A DNA stretch of 64,000 nt from Comamonadaceae bacterium. Its GTDB lineage: Bacteria; Pseudomonadota; Gammaproteobacteria; Burkholderiales; Burkholderiaceae_C. Where the stretch lies: NCBI GenBank assembly GCA_027488985.1, contig JAIYAR010000007.1:26746-90745 (forward strand), written 5' to 3'. A program made the position numbers and the translations under genes. Positions within the stretch are counted from its first letter, which is position 1. The number at the start of each line of letters is the position of its first letter. This document shows positions 61,849 through 64,000 of the stretch, piece after piece. The notes under the pieces were generated by a model, which saw nothing but the letters and a program-made list of their open reading frames with translations, made no database searches and was not told where the DNA came from.

Positions 61849-62643
61849 TTAGTTCTGGATGGAAATTTGTTCGCGGGTGGGGTCCGTGCTATGTACAGCC
61901 AGCACGTTGATGCCCATGGGGAAGTTCTGGTAGCCGTGCTCTTCGAGGAATTTCAACAAAGCCACTTTATCGGTCTTGATGGACTCGATCAGCATTACGG
62001 GCTTGTGTTTCTCGATGGTGTTGCGTCCGCCCGCCAGGGCTTCCAGCTCCATGCCTTCCACATCAATTTTGATGAAGTCGAGGCGTTGCAAATCCAAAGA
62101 ATCAATGGTCAGCATGCGTACGCGTTGGTTGCGCTCCGCGTTGATGGCTTGGCCGATGAACTCGCTCTTGGCGGTTTGGCGCAGCTCCAGACTGCCGAAG
62201 CTTGCAGGCTGCAGGTAATCGGGCACCGGGATGTCCAAAATGCCTTCTTCGGCACCGATGGCCCCGTGAATCGCTTTGGCGTTGAAGCAGTTGTTAATGG
62301 CGATGTTGCCGGCCAGGGCGTAGTAAATGCGCTCCTGCGCTTCAATGGCAATCACACTGCCACGGCCATACAAGGCCTTAGCCCACTCTACCGTGTGCAC
62401 GCCAAGGTTCGCGCCGCAGTCCAAGCCCACCACGCCATCGCCGAAATGTTTGTGCCGGATGTTGAGCAATTTAATGGCCGCACCGACCTCGTCCGGGTCA
62501 AAGCACCCCTGGTTGAAGAGCTGCCAGCCCACGCCATAGCCGCGCGTGGCGTCGATCATGCGATAGTCGTTTTTGTTGGTGATCAGCGTGCCCTGGCTGG
62601 TGGACAGAATCACAAAGGGCGACGGACGTTTGACGTAGTTCAT
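61849..62643 (-). CDS. FkbM-family methyltransferase (copy 2)
   Basis: 264 aa from ATG 62643, which overlaps the end of the upstream TPR gene as ATGA. Motif I VVGLDCGANLGVHTVEWA, IAIEAQERIYYALAGNIAIN and FIKIDVEGMELEALAGG fit the FkbM pattern. It differs strongly from copy 1, so the two probably methylate different positions or sugars. Part of the minus-strand TPR-FkbM-FkbM unit. Confidence 0.88.
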   Translation of the reverse strand: MNYVKRPSPFVILSTSQGTLITNKNDYRMIDATRGYGVGWQLFNQGCFDPDEVGAAIKLLNIRHKHFGDGVVGLDCGANLGVHTVEWAKALYGRGSVIAIEAQERIYYALAGNIAINNCFNAKAIHGAIGAEEGILDIPVPDYLQPASFGSLELRQTAKSEFIGQAINAERNQRVRMLTIDSLDLQRLDFIKIDVEGMELEALAGGRNTIEKHKPVMLIESIKTDKVALLKFLEEHGYQNFPMGINVLAVHSTDPTREQISIQN

Positions 62644-64000
62644 GGTGTTCGGGGCTTGCGGGCCTGTGCAGCTTTGGCAACATCGGCCACCAGCGCCGCG
62701 ACCGGCTCTGCCCATACTCCCCGGGCAGATTGGCGGTACAGGCGCGCAGTGGGATACCACGGTGAGTCTGCCCTAGAGAGCAACCACCGCCAATCCGGAA
62801 TAAGTGGCAAAAGTACCCGCACTTGGCGGCCTAAGCCGCCTGCAAGGTGGGCTACCGAGGTGTCCACGGTGACCAGTTCGTCGACTTCGCCGAGAATGGC
62901 TGCGGTGTCCTCAAAGCTTTGGATCTCAGGGCTGAGGTTCAGCAACTTGCATCCTTCGGACAGCGTGTCGATTTGCGCGAGGGCCTCGCCCTTTTGTACC
63001 GAGACAACCTCCACGCCTTCCAATTGCAGAAGGTTCTCCAGATGCTGGAGGGCCAAAGAGCGGTTGGCATCGTTGCCGTGGGTAGGGCGCCCTGCCCACA
63101 CCAGTGCCACGCGGTATGCGGGCGCGGGCCCCAGTCGCGTGCGCCAAAAGGTGCTGCGCTCGGGCAGCGCGCTCAAGTAGGGGACATTGGCCGGGATGGT
63201 GTCCACCTCGGTGCCGAAAGCAGCAGGCAAACTCAAGAGCGGACACTGGAGGTCAAAGGGAGGCAGCTCACCGCCATTGGGGACCAGTTGGGCAATCCCT
63301 TGGATCCGGCCAGCAATGCTTTGCACATCACTTTGCACGACGAGCAAGATCTTGGCGCCCTTGGTCGCCAGCAGCGGCAGGTAGCGCAGAAACTGGAAGG
63401 TGTCGCCAAAGCCCTGTTCTGCGTGGAGCAGAATGGTTTTGCCAGTGAGGTCTTGCCCTGTCCACAAGGGCTGCGGGAAGTGCCTCACTTCTTTGGCGTC
63501 AGGCTGGCTCCATCGGCTTTCGTAATGCTTCCACCCAGCGGCCAGATCACCGGTTAACAACTCCAGCAATGCCTCGTGAAGGGCTGCCCGTATGTGACCC
63601 CCTGCCAGTTGCTGTGCCCGCCGAAAGGTTTGCAGAGCCTCGTCAAACAAACCATTTTCTTTGAGCGCGATGCCCAGGTTGTAGAGGTATTCACTGGAAC
63701 CGGGTACCAGTGCTACTGCCTTACGAGTGGCCGCCAGCGCCTCCGGCCAGCGGTGTAGGGCGCCCAGCGTGTTGCCCAGATTGGCTTGGGCTTGGGGGCT
63801 TTGAGGGGCCACTTGGACCGCCGTGGTCTGAAAGTCCAGCGCGCGCTGAAGATCGCCGGCAGCCTTGAAAAACGCCCCCGTGTTCGACCAATTTTCGGGG
63901 TCGTTGGGGCTTTGTCTGCAAGCGCGCGAACCCATCATGAGAGCGGCATGGGTGTCGCCGGCACGGAAAGCGGCAATCGCCAATGCGCTTGCTGCACGGG
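62640..64000 (-). CDS. TPR-glycosyltransferase-like protein, partial (5' end beyond window)
   Basis: At least 453 aa visible; the frame stays open to the right edge, so the N-terminus is missing. Three to four TPR units remain (about the first 145 visible residues: NTGAFFKAAGDLQRAL, NLGNTLGALHRWPEAL, NLGIALKENGLFDEAL), then the same GT9-like domain as the earlier TPR gene: ILLHAEQGFGDTFQFLRYLP, VALVWAGRPTHGNDANRSL and VTVDTSVAHLAGGLGRQVRVLL. It is a paralogue of the plus-strand TPR gene. Coupled to FkbM copy 2 by a 4-nt overlap. Confidence 0.85.
   Translation of the reverse strand, partial: RAASALAIAAFRAGDTHAALMMGSRACRQSPNDPENWSNTGAFFKAAGDLQRALDFQTTAVQVAPQSPQAQANLGNTLGALHRWPEALAATRKAVALVPGSSEYLYNLGIALKENGLFDEALQTFRRAQQLAGGHIRAALHEALLELLTGDLAAGWKHYESRWSQPDAKEVRHFPQPLWTGQDLTGKTILLHAEQGFGDTFQFLRYLPLLATKGAKILLVVQSDVQSIAGRIQGIAQLVPNGGELPPFDLQCPLLSLPAAFGTEVDTIPANVPYLSALPERSTFWRTRLGPAPAYRVALVWAGRPTHGNDANRSLALQHLENLLQLEGVEVVSVQKGEALAQIDTLSEGCKLLNLSPEIQSFEDTAAILGEVDELVTVDTSVAHLAGGLGRQVRVLLPLIPDWRWLLSRADSPWYPTARLYRQSARGVWAEPVAALVADVAKAAQARKPRTP

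Noticed and set aside
1-64000. CRISPR arrays, tRNA, rRNA, insertion sequences and prophage genes
   Set aside because: No regularly spaced repeats, no cloverleaf or rRNA segments, and no transposase, integrase or phage proteins were recognised. The scattered repeat copies are irregularly spaced and lack cas genes.

Overview
The window is a GC-rich bacterial chromosome segment that looks like a betaproteobacterium of the family Comamonadaceae, close to Rhodoferax or Curvibacter. That placement is inferred from protein sequence, from the combination of FlhDC with FlhF and an FlhG-like protein, and from a short dispersed repeat of a kind I associate with this family. No database search was possible. 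No rRNA, tRNA, CRISPR array, insertion sequence or prophage was seen.

Region 1 (1-11,800) is housekeeping and mixed genes: hemE, a CoA-binding protein, a DsbD/ScsB-type thiol reductase, an orphan PAS histidine kinase, a creatininase-family amidohydrolase, a CapA-like protein, an Amt ammonium transporter, a histidine-phosphatase-fold protein and a stand-alone J-domain protein. Region 2 (11,885-12,683) looks like two integron gene cassettes with attC-like sites and no integrase nearby. Region 3 (13,114-21,297) is a tightly packed eight-gene minus-strand operon: EamA exporter, LysE exporter, DHCW cupin, aminotransferase, glutathione transferase, two PhzF-like isomerases and a threonine-dehydratase-like enzyme. 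It is divergent from a MocR-type regulator, with an inverted-repeat candidate operator between them. This looks like an uncharacterised amine or amino-acid processing and export system. Region 4 (21,373-25,638) holds a chemoreceptor, an HD-GYP-like protein and an HDOD protein.

Region 5 (25,643-54,621) is a large flagellar and chemotaxis cluster. It runs flgL-K-J-I-H-G-F-E-D-C-B on the minus strand, flgA-M-N on the plus strand, then fliA, an flhG-like gene, flhF, flhA, flhB, cheZ, cheY, motB, motA, flhC, flhD and a flagellin gene on the minus strand, followed by a second, divergent flagellin gene, fliD, fliS and a fliT-like gene on the plus strand. FlhDC (master activator), FliA (sigma 28) and FlgM (anti-sigma) are all present. 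Good sigma-28 promoter matches precede flgM and the second flagellin gene, and weaker ones precede the first flagellin gene and fliD. The basal-body and export genes fliE-fliR and the cheA/W/R/B genes must lie elsewhere.

Region 6 (54,717-64,000) has a complete type I secretion exporter (ABC protein, HlyD adaptor, TolC-like channel) with no visible substrate. It is followed by a TPR-glycosyltransferase, two FkbM methyltransferases and a second TPR-glycosyltransferase that runs off the right edge. The position suggests glycan modification of a surface or secreted protein, possibly flagellin.

Two features cut across the regions. First, about eleven copies or fragments of a roughly 60-bp repeat are scattered through the window, several inside coding sequence: twice in dsbD, once in the MocR gene, and at matching positions in both PhzF paralogues. 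Second, the FlhG-like protein has lost its P-loop but keeps an N-terminal motif resembling the one known to stimulate FlhF.
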